DNA of 64,000 nt from Microbacterium sp. SORGH_AS_0888. GTDB lineage: Bacteria > Actinomycetota > Actinomycetes > Actinomycetales > Microbacteriaceae. Below the pieces are notes generated by a model that did not search any database, was not told the DNA's origin, and saw only the letters and a program-made list of their open reading frames with translations. Position 1 is the stretch's first letter. Each line of letters begins with the position of its first letter. Both the position numbers and the translations under genes were made by a program. This document shows, one piece after another, positions 28,143 to 37,993 of the stretch. Location: contig NZ_JAUTAZ010000001.1 in NCBI RefSeq assembly GCF_030818905.1, forward strand, positions 1,364,001-1,428,000, given 5' to 3'.

Positions 28143-29725
28143 CCGAGGAGGCATCCGGTGCCGGCGGGGGGCTTCCCGCCGGCACCGCCGACCGCGGCGA
28201 CGCCGTGGTCCTCCGCGGCGAGCGCCTCTCGAAGACCTACGCGACCCGGGTCGTGCACGAGGTGGATCTGGAGCTGTCGACCGGACGGGTCCACGTTCTC
28301 GCGGGCGGCAACGGATCGGGCAAGTCGACGCTGCTGAAGATGCTCGCGGGCGTCGTGCCGGCCGATGCCGGGGGCACGATCGTGCTCGGCGGACGCCGCA
28401 TCCCCGCCGAGTCGTACTCGCCGCGCGTGGCGCGCGCGGGCGGCCTCCGCTTCGTCCATCAGGACCTGGGCCTCGTGGACCAGCTCAGCATCGCCGAGAA
28501 CTTCGCCCTCGAGGGCGGGCATCCCCGTCGGCTGCCGGGCTGGATCGACGACCGCCGCCTCCTGGCGCGCACGGGCGAGGACCTGCGCCGTGCGGGGCTC
28601 GGCTTCGACCCGCGTCTGCCCGTGGGCGCGCTGCGCCCGAGCGACCGCACGCTCGTCGCCGTCGCACGGGCGCTGCGCGAGGACCCGGACGCCGAGACCT
28701 CCGGGGTTCCGCTGACCCTCGTCCTGGACGAGCCGACCGCGAGCCTGCCGATCACCGAGGTCGACCGGCTGCTCGAACGACTCCACGACCTCCGCGCCGC
28801 GGGGCACGGGATCGCGCTCGTCACGCACCGTCTCAGCGAGGTCATGCGGATCGCCGACGAGGTGACGGTGCTCCGCGACGGACGCGTGGTCGGCGCGGGG
28901 CCCATCGCCGACTTCGACGAGGACCGCATCCTCGCGCTCATCGCGGGTCACGTCCCGGAGCGGCTGACCCGGCAGGAGCGCGACACGACCCGCGGGCCCG
29001 TGGTGCTCGGGGTGCGAGGGCTGTCGGCCGGACCGCTCCAGGCGATCGACCTCGACGTGCACCGCGGGGAGATCGTGGGCGTCGCCGGCCTCGTCGGCTC
29101 CGGGCGGACGACCCTCCTGCGCGCGCTGTTCGGCGATGTGCCCGCGACGGGCGGGATCTCGCTCGACGGCGAGGCCGTCCGCATCCGCGACACCGGGGAT
29201 GCGGTGGCCCACCGCATCGCCCTCGTGCCCGAGGACCGGGTCCGCGAGGCCGCCTATCTCGACGCCCCCGTGTGGGAGAACCTCTCGGCGGCGAGCGTGT
29301 CCCGCTACCGCACGCGGCTCGGCGTCTCGGCGCGACGGGAGCGACGGGCCGCACCCGCGCTGATCTCCCGATTCCGCGTGCGCACACCATCCGCCGGCGC
29401 GCCCCTCGCGGCGCTCTCCGGCGGGAACCAGCAGAAGGTCGTGCTGGCGCGATGGCTGCAGACCGAGCCCCGCGTGCTGCTGCTGGACGAGCCCACCCAG
29501 GGCGTCGACGCGGTGGCGCGGGACGACATCCATCGCACGGTGCGCGACACGGTCGACGGCGGGGCCTGCGCCGTCGTCGTCTCGAGCGACGTGGAGGAGC
29601 TCGAGCAGCTCTGCGACCGCGTCATCGTCCTGCACGGCGGCCGGCTCGTGCAGACCCTCGCCGGCGCCCGCGTGCGCAGAGACATCCTGACCGCCGCCAT
29701 CCAGCAAGAGAGCCGAGTCGCCTGA
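28139..29725 (+). CDS. Sugar-type ABC transporter ATP-binding protein (tandem ATPase, RbsA-like)
   Basis: A 528-residue protein with two ATPase domains. In the first, Walker A is GGNGSGKST, the signature region is degenerate (VGALRPSDRTLVAVARAL) and Walker B is LVLDEPT. In the second, Walker A is atypical (GLVGSGRTT), the signature is LSGGNQQK and Walker B is LLLDEPTQGVD. This asymmetry is usual for RbsA/XylG-type proteins. GTG 28139 overlaps the binding-protein stop (GTGA) and its own stop overlaps the permease start by 1 nt. Confidence 0.92.
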   Translation: MTEEASGAGGGLPAGTADRGDAVVLRGERLSKTYATRVVHEVDLELSTGRVHVLAGGNGSGKSTLLKMLAGVVPADAGGTIVLGGRRIPAESYSPRVARAGGLRFVHQDLGLVDQLSIAENFALEGGHPRRLPGWIDDRRLLARTGEDLRRAGLGFDPRLPVGALRPSDRTLVAVARALREDPDAETSGVPLTLVLDEPTASLPITEVDRLLERLHDLRAAGHGIALVTHRLSEVMRIADEVTVLRDGRVVGAGPIADFDEDRILALIAGHVPERLTRQERDTTRGPVVLGVRGLSAGPLQAIDLDVHRGEIVGVAGLVGSGRTTLLRALFGDVPATGGISLDGEAVRIRDTGDAVAHRIALVPEDRVREAAYLDAPVWENLSAASVSRYRTRLGVSARRERRAAPALISRFRVRTPSAGAPLAALSGGNQQKVVLARWLQTEPRVLLLDEPTQGVDAVARDDIHRTVRDTVDGGACAVVVSSDVEELEQLCDRVIVLHGGRLVQTLAGARVRRDILTAAIQQESRVA

Positions 29726-30711
29726 TGAGCACGTCCGTCCTTCCTCGCCCGACCGCGGGCGCCGTCGTCGAACGATTCGGGCTGCTGATCCTCGTCGTCG
29801 CGATGATCGCGCTGTTCTCGGCGCTCCCCTCCTCGGGTCCCGCGTTCCGCAGCATGCTGAACGTGCAGACGCTCGTGGCGAACCAGGGCGTCGGCCTCGT
29901 GGTGGCCATCGCGCTCCTGTTCCCCCTCGCCGCCGGCTACTTCGACTTCTCGGTCGGGGCCGTCGCCTCCGCCAGCTGCCTCGTGACCGCGGCGTGCACC
30001 GCCACGTACGGGCTGCCCGTCTGGCTCGGGGTCCTCCTCGGGGTGGCGTTCGGCGTCGGGGTGGGCGCGGGCCTGGGCTGGATGGTCGCCTACCTGGAGG
30101 TGAATCCCTTCATCTCGACGCTCGGGGCCGCCACGCTCCTCGGCGGCGCGATCTTCGCGTACACGGGCGGTCTGCAGATCACCAACGGCATCCCCCGCGA
30201 GCTCACCGCGATCGGTTCGGGACAGCTGTGGGGCGCGCCCACGATCGCGCTCGTCGCCGCGGTGATCGCCCTCGTCGCCTGGTGGCTGATGTCCCGCACG
30301 GTCTTCGGCCGGCGGCTGTACGCGGTCGGCGCGAACCCGCGCGCGACGCAGCTGCTGGGCGTGGACGTGCGCCGCATCCAGTTCCTCTCCTTCGTGGCCT
30401 CCGGGACGGTCGCGGCGCTCGGCGGCGTGCTGCTGCTGGCCCGGCAGGGCGCCGCGACCTCAGACAGCGGCATGACGATGCTCTTCCCGGCGCTGACGGC
30501 CGTGCTGCTCGGCACGATCGTCATCCACGTCGGCCGCCCCTCGGTGCCCGGGACGGTCATCGGGCTGCTCTTCGTCGCGGTGCTCGTCAGCGGGCTCACG
30601 CTCGTGGGGGCGCCCGCGTGGGTCGGGCAGGTCTTCAATGGTGCGGCGCTCCTGATCGCGGTAGCCTTCGCGAGACTCGCACGAGCGCGCGGAAGCGCCG
30701 CGCGACGCTGA
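29725..30711 (+). CDS. ABC transporter permease (RbsC-like)
   Basis: A 328-residue membrane protein with about eight to ten helices of the branched-type/ribose permease family. LLFPLAAGYFDFSVGAVAS corresponds to the conserved DLSVG segment and GRRLYAVGANPRATQLLGVDV is the coupling loop seen in RbsC-like permeases. ATG 29725 overlaps the ATPase stop (TGATG). It completes the CUT2 importer with the lipoprotein and ATPase. Confidence 0.93.
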   Translation: MSTSVLPRPTAGAVVERFGLLILVVAMIALFSALPSSGPAFRSMLNVQTLVANQGVGLVVAIALLFPLAAGYFDFSVGAVASASCLVTAACTATYGLPVWLGVLLGVAFGVGVGAGLGWMVAYLEVNPFISTLGAATLLGGAIFAYTGGLQITNGIPRELTAIGSGQLWGAPTIALVAAVIALVAWWLMSRTVFGRRLYAVGANPRATQLLGVDVRRIQFLSFVASGTVAALGGVLLLARQGAATSDSGMTMLFPALTAVLLGTIVIHVGRPSVPGTVIGLLFVAVLVSGLTLVGAPAWVGQVFNGAALLIAVAFARLARARGSAARR

Positions 30712-30723
30712 GGGAGGGATGCG

Positions 30724-31698
30724 GTGAGCACGGTCGGCAGCGGAGCCGACGCCCGATCGGAACGGCTGATGTTCGGCTGGCTCCAGTCCGGCGGCGAGAA
30801 CTTCGATCGCGCCGTCGACACGAGCGACGCGATCATCGTCTCGACCCGCGACGGCACCGAGCCTCGGATGGGGCCCCGCCACCAGCTCGGCACGCTGGAG
30901 ATCGCGATGATCACCTCCGGCGGCGTCGACGTCGAGCCGCTGCCCGCCGCCCGTCACTGGCGGGGCGTCGTGCTGGGCTACCTCGCCGCCGGCTCCCTCC
31001 GGGTGTCCCAGGAGGGCCGCGCGGTCGATCTCGCGGCCGGCGACTTCGTGTTCTACACGAGTGCGCAGCGCTACCGCATCACGGCGCCGGGCCATCACGA
31101 ATACCTCGTCGTCCGCATCCCGACCTCGGCGATCGCGCTCCGGCACAGCATGTTCACCGACGTGATCGCCACCGATCTGTCCGCTGTCCCCTCCGCGCCC
31201 CTCCTGCGCGCCGTGCTCGCGAGCCTCGCGCAGCCCGACTTCCGCCCGAGCCCGGCGGCGGGCGCGCACATCGCCGACGCGCTCGTCGCCGCGGCCCACG
31301 CCGTCGTCGCCGACGCACGCCACCCCGGGTCCGCGACGGTCATGTCGCTGTTCCACGCATTCCTCCTGTGGATCGAGGAACACCTCACGGACGACGAGGT
31401 CTCGGCGGACGCGATCGCGAGCGCCCACTTCCTCTCCACCCGCTACGTGCGGCGGGTGTTCGCCGCGCACGGAGCGACCGTCTCGGCGGTGGTGCGGCAG
31501 CGGCGACTGGAGCGCATCCGCACCGAGCTGCTGGACCCGCAGCAGGTGCGGGTGCCGATCGGCGAGATCGCGTCCCGCTGGGGCATGCGGGATGCGGCGG
31601 TGTTCAGCCGGGCGTTCGCGCAGCAGTTCGGGGTCTCGCCGCGCCGGTACCGCGCGCTCCACCTGCACCAGGGCGAGTCGCGGCTCGCCTCGGCCTGA
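30724..31698 (+). CDS. AraC-family transcriptional regulator
   Basis: A 324-residue regulator. The N-terminal cupin-like effector domain (about 40-170, FeaR/NahR-type AraC_binding_2) contains GRAVDLAAGDFVFYTSAQRYRI. The C-terminal double helix-turn-helix (about 215-315) contains STRYVRRVFAAHGATVSAVVRQRR and AVFSRAFAQQFGVSPRRYR. GTG 30724 follows GAGGGAGGG. It lies 12 nt after the permease and probably controls the amidase-ABC unit. Confidence 0.92.
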   Translation: MSTVGSGADARSERLMFGWLQSGGENFDRAVDTSDAIIVSTRDGTEPRMGPRHQLGTLEIAMITSGGVDVEPLPAARHWRGVVLGYLAAGSLRVSQEGRAVDLAAGDFVFYTSAQRYRITAPGHHEYLVVRIPTSAIALRHSMFTDVIATDLSAVPSAPLLRAVLASLAQPDFRPSPAAGAHIADALVAAAHAVVADARHPGSATVMSLFHAFLLWIEEHLTDDEVSADAIASAHFLSTRYVRRVFAAHGATVSAVVRQRRLERIRTELLDPQQVRVPIGEIASRWGMRDAAVFSRAFAQQFGVSPRRYRALHLHQGESRLASA

Positions 31699-31706
31699 GC
31701 CCGCCC

Positions 31707-32798
31707 TCAGGCCACGCGCGTCCCGGGCGGCAGGGTCTTCGCCGGCGTGCGGGTGCGCGCCCACGCTCCCCACACGAACAGCGCGGCGACGACCAGCTGC
31801 AGCCCCAGACCGACGGACCAGCTGGGCGTCGTGTCCGCCACCCGTTCCTCGTTCGACGGAGAGCCCTGCCACGAGGACTGATCGCAGCCGTCGTTCCACG
31901 TCTCCGCCTCCGGGGCGATCTGAGCCATGCGCACTCCCTGCGCGATCTGGCCGAACAGATCGTTGGGCGTGCCGTACTCGTTGTAGGTGGTGGGCGTCGC
32001 ATCGGCGAGCACCACGAACGGGTTCGCCGCGAGGATCCACCACACGCGGTCGAAGCGGGGGACCTCATAGCTCGTGGTCTGCCACGCGGTGCACTGATAC
32101 AGCAGCGGGCCCCCCGATCCTCCATCGGGCACGCCGTCGCAGTCGACGTCCGAGGTCCCCGTGCCGCACGCCGCCGACTCCGACCAGCGGCCGTGGCTCG
32201 TCACCTCGGTGCGGAGGCTGGCACCCAGGAGACCGAAGGCCACGAGCGTGCCGATCACGAACGCCGCGACGACGAGATACGTCGCCGCGATCGAGAAGAG
32301 CGGCCGGCCGATGAGCGCCGACATCCCGACCCCGATCGCCGCGAACACCCCGATCTCGATCACGAGCACGAGCAGCGACACCGCCAGCGCCGCCGGCGCG
32401 AGTCCGCCGGCCAGCACCGCGACCGCCATGAACGGCACCGCCACGACGACGAAGCCGAGCCCGGTGATCCACGCGGCGATCAGCTTGCCGAACACGATGT
32501 CGGCGGTCGAGGCGAGGGTGACCTGCACCGCCGCCAGCGTCGCGGCCTCCCGATCGCCGTTGACCGCATTGCCCGCGACCGTCGGCGAGACGAGCACGAC
32601 CAGCAGCAGCACGACGTACACGATCGTCGAGTAGATGCCCCCGCCCGGCTCCGGCGCCCAGGACCAGGCCATGAACGCGAGGAGGGTCACGGCGAGCATC
32701 ACGAAGGCGAACACGCCCAGCAACACGTACCACGCGACCGAGCGCACCCGTTGGGCGAGCTCGAGCTGCACGACGGTCCACATCCGGGCGGGGTTCAC
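31707..32798 (-). CDS. ABC-2 type transporter permease
   Basis: A 363-residue membrane protein with about six helices: an N-terminal helix after QLELAQRVRSV, then the hydrophobic cluster FGKLIAAWITGLGFVVVAVPF and others. A large extracytoplasmic loop (about 210-320) holds several Cys and is followed by a last helix near the C-terminus. GTG 32798 overlaps the ATPase stop by 4 nt. It is the membrane partner of the adjacent ATPase; exported substrate unknown. Confidence 0.88.
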   Translation of the reverse strand: MNPARMWTVVQLELAQRVRSVAWYVLLGVFAFVMLAVTLLAFMAWSWAPEPGGGIYSTIVYVVLLLVVLVSPTVAGNAVNGDREAATLAAVQVTLASTADIVFGKLIAAWITGLGFVVVAVPFMAVAVLAGGLAPAALAVSLLVLVIEIGVFAAIGVGMSALIGRPLFSIAATYLVVAAFVIGTLVAFGLLGASLRTEVTSHGRWSESAACGTGTSDVDCDGVPDGGSGGPLLYQCTAWQTTSYEVPRFDRVWWILAANPFVVLADATPTTYNEYGTPNDLFGQIAQGVRMAQIAPEAETWNDGCDQSSWQGSPSNEERVADTTPSWSVGLGLQLVVAALFVWGAWARTRTPAKTLPPGTRVA

Positions 32799-33706
32799 GA
32801 CGCGCCTCCGAGGTCGAGGAAGGTCTGTTCGAGGCGGCCGACCGCCGGGACGAACTCGACGACGCGGATGCCGGCGTGCACGAGGCGCGCGAGGCCCGCC
32901 GCCGCGTCGTCCTCCGACGCGAACGGCAGCGTCATCGCATCGCGATCGATCGCGACGTCGTCCGGCGCGAGCCCGGCGGCCCCGGCCACCGTGACCGGCG
33001 TCGGGGGCTCGCCGAGCACCCGCAGCCGCCACCGTCGCGTCCGCCGAGGCTCCGCAGGCGCAGCGACCGACTGCCCGCCGACGACGAACACGGCGTCGTC
33101 GACCATCTCCTCGAGCTCTGCGAGCACGTGGCTGGACACGAGGACCGTGCGGCCGGCGTCCGCGAAGGAGCGCAGCAGCAGGCGCAGATCGATCCGCGCC
33201 TGGGGGTCGAGGCCGGAGGCGGGTTCGTCCAGGAGCAGCACCTGCGGGTCGTGCACGAGCGCGCGGGCGAGTCCGAGCCGCTGCTTCTGCCCGCGCGAGA
33301 GCACCCGCGCGGGCGCGTTCTGGAGCGCGTCCAGCCCCACCCGCTCGAGCAGCGCGAGCGCCCGGGCCTGCGCCTGGGAACGCGGCATCCCGTACAGCCG
33401 CCCGGTGTAGACGAGGGTCTCGCGGGCGCTCAGCGCCGCCCAGGCCCCGAGCGCATCGGGCATCCACCCCACGGCGCGCCGCACGCCCGCCGGGTCGGTC
33501 ACGGGGTCGGCGCCGGCGATCCGGATGTGGCCGGCATCCGGCTGCAGGAGCGAGGCGAGCATGAGCAGCAGGGTCGTCTTCCCCGCCCCGTTGGGACCCA
33601 CGAGCCCCGTGATGCGGCCGGGATACGCCGAGAGCGTGATGCCACGCACGGCCGCCACCCGCCCGAACGACCTGCGTACATCGATCACGTCGATTCCCGG
33701 GGTCAC
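32795..33706 (-). CDS. ABC transporter ATP-binding protein
   Basis: A 303-residue ATPase. Walker A is GPNGAGKTT, the signature LSRGQKQRLGLARAL, Walker B LLLDEPASGLDP and the switch His in SSHVLAELE. The C-terminal 90 residues are the extension usual in ABC-2 exporters. A TAGGGT box on the minus strand (33718-33713) lies 6 nt before GTG 33706, suggesting leaderless expression of this two-gene exporter operon. Confidence 0.92.
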   Translation of the reverse strand: MTPGIDVIDVRRSFGRVAAVRGITLSAYPGRITGLVGPNGAGKTTLLLMLASLLQPDAGHIRIAGADPVTDPAGVRRAVGWMPDALGAWAALSARETLVYTGRLYGMPRSQAQARALALLERVGLDALQNAPARVLSRGQKQRLGLARALVHDPQVLLLDEPASGLDPQARIDLRLLLRSFADAGRTVLVSSHVLAELEEMVDDAVFVVGGQSVAAPAEPRRTRRWRLRVLGEPPTPVTVAGAAGLAPDDVAIDRDAMTLPFASEDDAAAGLARLVHAGIRVVEFVPAVGRLEQTFLDLGGAS

Positions 33707-33756
33707 GTCCCCACCCTATGCGCAGGCTGTGTCCGCGGGCGAGCGCCGCACGTGGG

Positions 33757-34728
33757 TCACGGACGGCCGAACGCCGCGGCACCCAGGTCCGGGTGGTCGA
33801 CGAAGACCCCGTCGATGCCGGCGTCGCGCATCCGCGTCCACTCGGCGGCGTAGTCGCCGAAGCGGGCCGGGTCCTCGCCCCGCCGGAAGCGCGACTCGAG
33901 GAAGCGGTTCTCCGGCCGGGCGGTCCACGCGTAGACGAGCAGGCCGCGAGCGTGCGCATCGGCGACCAGGCGCGCACCGGCGTCCCCCAGCACGATCGCC
34001 TTGTCGAGGCTGATGCCCTCGACCTCGTCCGCGAGCCGCTCGAGGCCCGAGGGGGAGATCATCTCGCGGTAGGTCGGCGCCGCGGCCCCCCGGGCGAGCA
34101 GCAGGTCGACGGGCGCGCCCTCGGCCTCGACGAGCTGCACGAACGTCGCGGGCAGCCCCGCCGCCCGGAGCTCGGCGAGGACGGTCGGCTCGAACGACTC
34201 GACGACGAGACGCTCCGCGTCGCCCCACCAGCCGGCCGAACGGATCGCGTCGGAGACGAGAGACGCCGGGTCCAGGCCGATCGTCGCGAAGTACGCGGCG
34301 TGCTTGACCTCGAGCACGAGCCGGATGTCGCGACCCGCGGCATCGAGCAGGTCCAGCAGATCGGTCAGCCGCAGCATCGGCTGCTCGTCGTCGTGCGCGG
34401 CGGAACCCGGACGCAGGTGCGGCAGGCGCTCACGGCACCGCAGCGTCGACAGCTGCTCCCACGTGAAGTCCTCCGTGAACCAGCCCGTGAGCTCGACACC
34501 GGCGAACGACCGCGTACGCCTCAGGTGCGCAAACTCCGGCCGGTCGGCGACATCCGTCGTCGTCGAGATCTCGTTCTCGTGGCGGACCACCAGGACGCCG
34601 TCACGGCTCGGCACGACATCGGGCTCGACCGCATCCACCCCGTGCGCGATCGCGAGCTCGTAGGAGGCGCGCGTGTGCTCGGGCAGGTAGCCGGGCGCAC
34701 CGCGGTGGCCGATGACGAGAGGACGCAT
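33757..34728 (-). CDS. Glycerophosphodiester phosphodiesterase
   Basis: A 323-residue GDPD TIM-barrel enzyme that hydrolyses glycerophosphodiesters to glycerol 3-phosphate and an alcohol. Catalytic residues are visible: GHRGAPGYLPEHT (His-Arg and His), VEPDVVPSRDGVLVVRHE (Glu, Asp, His) and VLEVKH. No signal peptide, so cytosolic. A TAGCGT box (34742-34737, minus) 8 nt upstream suggests a leaderless start. Confidence 0.93.
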   Translation of the reverse strand: MRPLVIGHRGAPGYLPEHTRASYELAIAHGVDAVEPDVVPSRDGVLVVRHENEISTTTDVADRPEFAHLRRTRSFAGVELTGWFTEDFTWEQLSTLRCRERLPHLRPGSAAHDDEQPMLRLTDLLDLLDAAGRDIRLVLEVKHAAYFATIGLDPASLVSDAIRSAGWWGDAERLVVESFEPTVLAELRAAGLPATFVQLVEAEGAPVDLLLARGAAAPTYREMISPSGLERLADEVEGISLDKAIVLGDAGARLVADAHARGLLVYAWTARPENRFLESRFRRGEDPARFGDYAAEWTRMRDAGIDGVFVDHPDLGAAAFGRP

Positions 34729-34898
34729 CGGCGCACACGCTACCGCAGCCCGTCGACATCGCCGTGGGGGCGCCGCCGACGGTACCCGTGGCTCAAAGCT
34801 CCCTCACAGCATCTGCCAGAGTCACCGCGGAAACACTGGGCTAACCTGGGGGGGTGCAGCACCGTGCTGCCACCGGAACCTGGAGTGTGATCGAGACC

Positions 34899-35778
34899 AT
34901 GGCCTCGTCCAACCCCGCATTCAACAACCCCGCCTTCCAAGAGAAGGGCGCCTCCCGTGTCGGGCTGACGCCGCCCGCCGCGGTCGACGCCGCCGCGACC
35001 GCGCAGCTCGAGGGCGCGTTCGCCGCTCCGCCCGCCGGCTCCGTGCAGACCGGTCGCATGACGGTCGAGGACACGGTCTACAAGACGATCGGCCTGTTCG
35101 CGATCCTCCTCGTCGGCGCGGTCGCCGGCTGGCTGTGGTCGATGTCGACCGTGACCCGCACCGGCGGCACGCCCTCCATGGCGCCGTGGATCATCGGCGG
35201 CCTCGGAGGCTTCGTCCTGGCGATGGTCGTGATCTTCGGCTCGCGCACCAAGGTCCGCCCGGCGCTCATCTTCGCCTACGCGGCCTTCGAGGGCCTGTTC
35301 GTCGGCGCGATCTCGTCGTTCTTCGAGTTCATCTGGCCCGGCATCGTCCTGCAGGCGACGCTCGCGACCCTCGTGGTGGTGGGCGTGACGCTCGCCCTCT
35401 TCGCGAGCGGCAAGATCCGGGCCTCCAAGCGGGCCACGAAGATCTTCCTGATCGCGATGGTCGGCTACCTCGTGTTGCTCGCTCGTGAACGTCGTCCTCA
35501 TGATGTTCGGCGTGCTCAACAGCACGAACGGCGGCGGCTTCGGCATGCTCTCCGACGTGCGCATCGCGGGCATCCCGCTGGGCCTCATCATCGGCGTGTT
35601 CGTCGTCATCATGGCCGCGTACTCGCTCGTGCTCGACTTCGACTCGATCCAGCAGGGCGTGCGCAACGGCGCTCCCCGTCAGTTCGGGTGGATGGGCGCC
35701 TTCGGCATCATGGTCACGGTCGTGTGGCTCTACCTCGAGATCCTGCGGATCCTCGCGATCCTCCGCGGCAACAACTGA
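34899..35778 (+). pseudogene. Bax inhibitor-1/YccA family membrane protein, frameshifted
   Basis: The N-terminal segment MASSNPAFNNPAFQEKG and then about seven helices match actinobacterial BI-1/YccA-like proteins. The reading frame breaks at about 35477 (GTGTTGCTCGCTCG). Before it the protein reads IAMVGYLV; after it, in the next frame, LVNVVLMMFGVLNSTNGGG continues to NN-stop at 35778. Removing one base restores about 292 residues. ATG 34899 gives the usual N-terminus, but GTG 34854, six nt after a TAACCT box, is a leaderless alternative adding 15 residues. Function in bacteria is unclear (ion leak / membrane stress). Confidence 0.8.
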
Positions 35779-35797
35779 CCGCATCCCTCACCACAGA

Positions 35798-35865
35798 ATC
35801 AGGCCATCTCGCCAGGACAGGCCGCTTCGCTTCGCGAAGCTCCTGATCCGGCGAGATGGCCTGAT
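35798..35865. repeat. Nested palindromic element PAL-5 / convergent terminator
   Basis: Outer 16-bp perfect arms ATCAGGCCATCTCGCC (35798-35813) and inverse (35850-35865) enclose an inner 7-bp hairpin GCTTCGC-TTC-GCGAAGC (35824-35840). It lies between the convergent BI-1 and guaA genes. Same size and nested layout as PAL-1 but unrelated in sequence. Confidence 0.8.
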
Positions 35866-35907
35866 CTGGTTTCGAGCCCTCTCGGGCGTGAGGCGACCCC
35901 GGGGGGG

Positions 35908-37491
35908 TCACTCCCACTCGATGGTCCCCGGGGGCTTGGACGTCACGTCGAGCACGACGCGGTTGACCTCGCGCACCTCGTTCGTGATGCGGTTGGAGAT
36001 CTTCGACAGCACGTCGTAGGGCAGGCGGGTCCAGTCCGCCGTCATGGCGTCCTCGCTCGAGACCGGGCGCAGCACGATCGGGTGTCCGTAGGTGCGGCCG
36101 TCCCCCTGCACGCCGACCGACCGGACATCGGCCAGCAGCACGACCGGGCACTGCCAGATCTCGCCGTCGAGCCCCGCCTTCGTCAGCTCCTCGCGGGCGA
36201 TGGCGTCGGCGTCACGCAGGATCTCGAGACGAGAAGCGGTGACCTCACCCACGATCCGGATGCCGAGGCCCGGCCCCGGAAACGGCTGGCGCGCCACGAT
36301 CTCCTCCGGCAGCCCCAGCTCGCGACCGATGGCGCGCACCTCGTCCTTGAAGAGCGTGCGCAGCGGCTCGACGAGCTCGAACTGCAGGTCTTCGGGGAGG
36401 CCGCCCACGTTGTGGTGGCTCTTGATGTTCGCGGTGCCCGTGCCGCCGCCGGACTCCACGACGTCCGGGTAGAGCGTGCCCTGCACGAGGAAGCGGATCG
36501 GATCGCCCTCGGCCGCGGCCTCGGCGATGAGCTCCTGCTGCACCTTCTCGAAGGCGCGGATGAACTCGCGACCGATGATCTTGCGCTTCTGCTCCGGGTC
36601 GCTGACGCCGGCGAGCGCCGTGAGGAACGTCTCCCGGGCGTCGACCGTGATGAGGCGCACACCGGTCGAGGCGACGTAGTCGTTCTCGACCTGCTCGCGC
36701 TCGCCCTTGCGGAGGAGCCCGTGATCGATGAACACCGCCACGAGCTGGTCGCCCACGGCCTCGTGCACGAGCGCCGTCGAGACGGCGGAGTCGACGCCGC
36801 CCGAGAGGGCGGACAGCACGCGGCCGGTGCCGACCTGCTCGCGGATGCGGGCGACCTGCTCCGCGATGACGTTTCCGCTGTTCCAGTCGGCGGGCAGCCC
36901 CGCGGCCTTGTGGAGGAAGTTCACGAGGACGTCCTGGCCGTAGTCGGAGTGCTTGACCTCCGGGTGCCACTGCACGCCGTAGAAGCACTTCTCTGCGTTC
37001 CCGAACGCGGCGACCGGGGTCGCGGCGGTCGACGCGAGCACCTCGAAACCCTCGGGGGCGGCGGCGACCTGGTCGCCGTGACTCATCCACACGTTCTGCT
37101 CGTTCGGCTGGCCGCCGAGGAGGACGCCGCCGTCGTTCGCGATCACGGCATCGGTCGCGCCGTACTCGCGCAGTCCCGTGTTGGCCACGGTGCCGCCCAG
37201 CTGCTGCGCCATGACCTGGAAGCCGTAGCAGATGCCGAGCGTCGGGATGCCGAGCTGCAGGATGCCGGGGTCGAGGGTCGGCGCGCCCGGCTCGTACACC
37301 GAGGACGGCCCGCCCGACAGCACGAGGGCGACGGGATCCTTGGCCCGGATGTCGTCGGCCGTGGCCGTGTGCGGGACGATCTCGCTGTACACCCCCGCCT
37401 CGCGGACGCGGCGGGCGATCAGCTGCGCGTACTGCGCGCCGAAGTCGATCACCAGGACGGGGCGCTGGGAGGTTTCGGTCTGCTCGGTCAC
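35908..37491 (-). CDS. guaA: GMP synthase (glutamine-hydrolysing)
   Basis: Converts XMP to GMP with glutamine and ATP. The 527 residues include the class I amidotransferase domain (residues about 10-195; nucleophile Cys in GICYGFQ, His/Glu in VQWHPEV), the ATP-pyrophosphatase domain with P-loop SGGVDSAVS (near 235) and the C-terminal dimerisation domain ending in IEWE. GTG 37491 follows AGAGAGAAG. Last of a four-gene minus-strand run with guaB3, SURF1 and DUF3817 genes. Confidence 0.97.
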   Translation of the reverse strand: MTEQTETSQRPVLVIDFGAQYAQLIARRVREAGVYSEIVPHTATADDIRAKDPVALVLSGGPSSVYEPGAPTLDPGILQLGIPTLGICYGFQVMAQQLGGTVANTGLREYGATDAVIANDGGVLLGGQPNEQNVWMSHGDQVAAAPEGFEVLASTAATPVAAFGNAEKCFYGVQWHPEVKHSDYGQDVLVNFLHKAAGLPADWNSGNVIAEQVARIREQVGTGRVLSALSGGVDSAVSTALVHEAVGDQLVAVFIDHGLLRKGEREQVENDYVASTGVRLITVDARETFLTALAGVSDPEQKRKIIGREFIRAFEKVQQELIAEAAAEGDPIRFLVQGTLYPDVVESGGGTGTANIKSHHNVGGLPEDLQFELVEPLRTLFKDEVRAIGRELGLPEEIVARQPFPGPGLGIRIVGEVTASRLEILRDADAIAREELTKAGLDGEIWQCPVVLLADVRSVGVQGDGRTYGHPIVLRPVSSEDAMTADWTRLPYDVLSKISNRITNEVREVNRVVLDVTSKPPGTIEWE

Positions 37492-37512
37492 CGGGCTTCT
37501 CTCTGGGTCGGG

Positions 37513-37983
37513 TCAGGGGTGTTCGGCGGCCTGCGGCAGCGGGGCGGCCGCGGCCTCGCGCTCGGCCAGGTAGCGCCGCACGGCGCGCGCGACGAAGGCC
37601 TCGAGGAAGAAGGACAGCAGCGGCACGACGCCGCCGAGCGCCAGCAGGATGAAGCGCAGGAACTGCCAGCGCATGAGGCTCCACACGCGGAAGCAGCTGA
37701 ACAGGTAGACGACGTAGAACCACCCGTGCGCGATGAGGATGAACATCGACAGGTTGAAGCCGTCGCCCGTGGACTCATGACCGGAAGCGGTCTCCACCAC
37801 GGGCGCCCACCAGAGCGCGCCGCCGGAGCCGCCGGCGAAGAGCTCGTAGCCGAGCGCATACTTCACGACCATCTCGGCGACGAGCAGGAGCAGCATGGTT
37901 CCGGTGATGATGGAGCACACCTGGTAGAACCGGAGCGCGCCACGGATCGCCGGGAACGAGGCGAGCTTCGGGGCAGGAGGCAT
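37513..37983 (-). CDS. DUF3817 membrane protein
   Basis: A 156-residue protein with three to four hydrophobic helices and the conserved stretch LSMFILIAHGWFYVVYLFSCFRVW characteristic of the DUF3817 (TIGR03954) actinobacterial membrane family. Function unknown. It lies 21 nt upstream of guaA. A TAGACT box on the minus strand (37996-37991) is 7 nt before the ATG, but GGAGG lies in the same gap, so leadered translation is also possible. Confidence 0.88.
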   Translation of the reverse strand: MPPAPKLASFPAIRGALRFYQVCSIITGTMLLLLVAEMVVKYALGYELFAGGSGGALWWAPVVETASGHESTGDGFNLSMFILIAHGWFYVVYLFSCFRVWSLMRWQFLRFILLALGGVVPLLSFFLEAFVARAVRRYLAEREAAAAPLPQAAEHP

Positions 37984-37993
37984 GACCTCCAGT

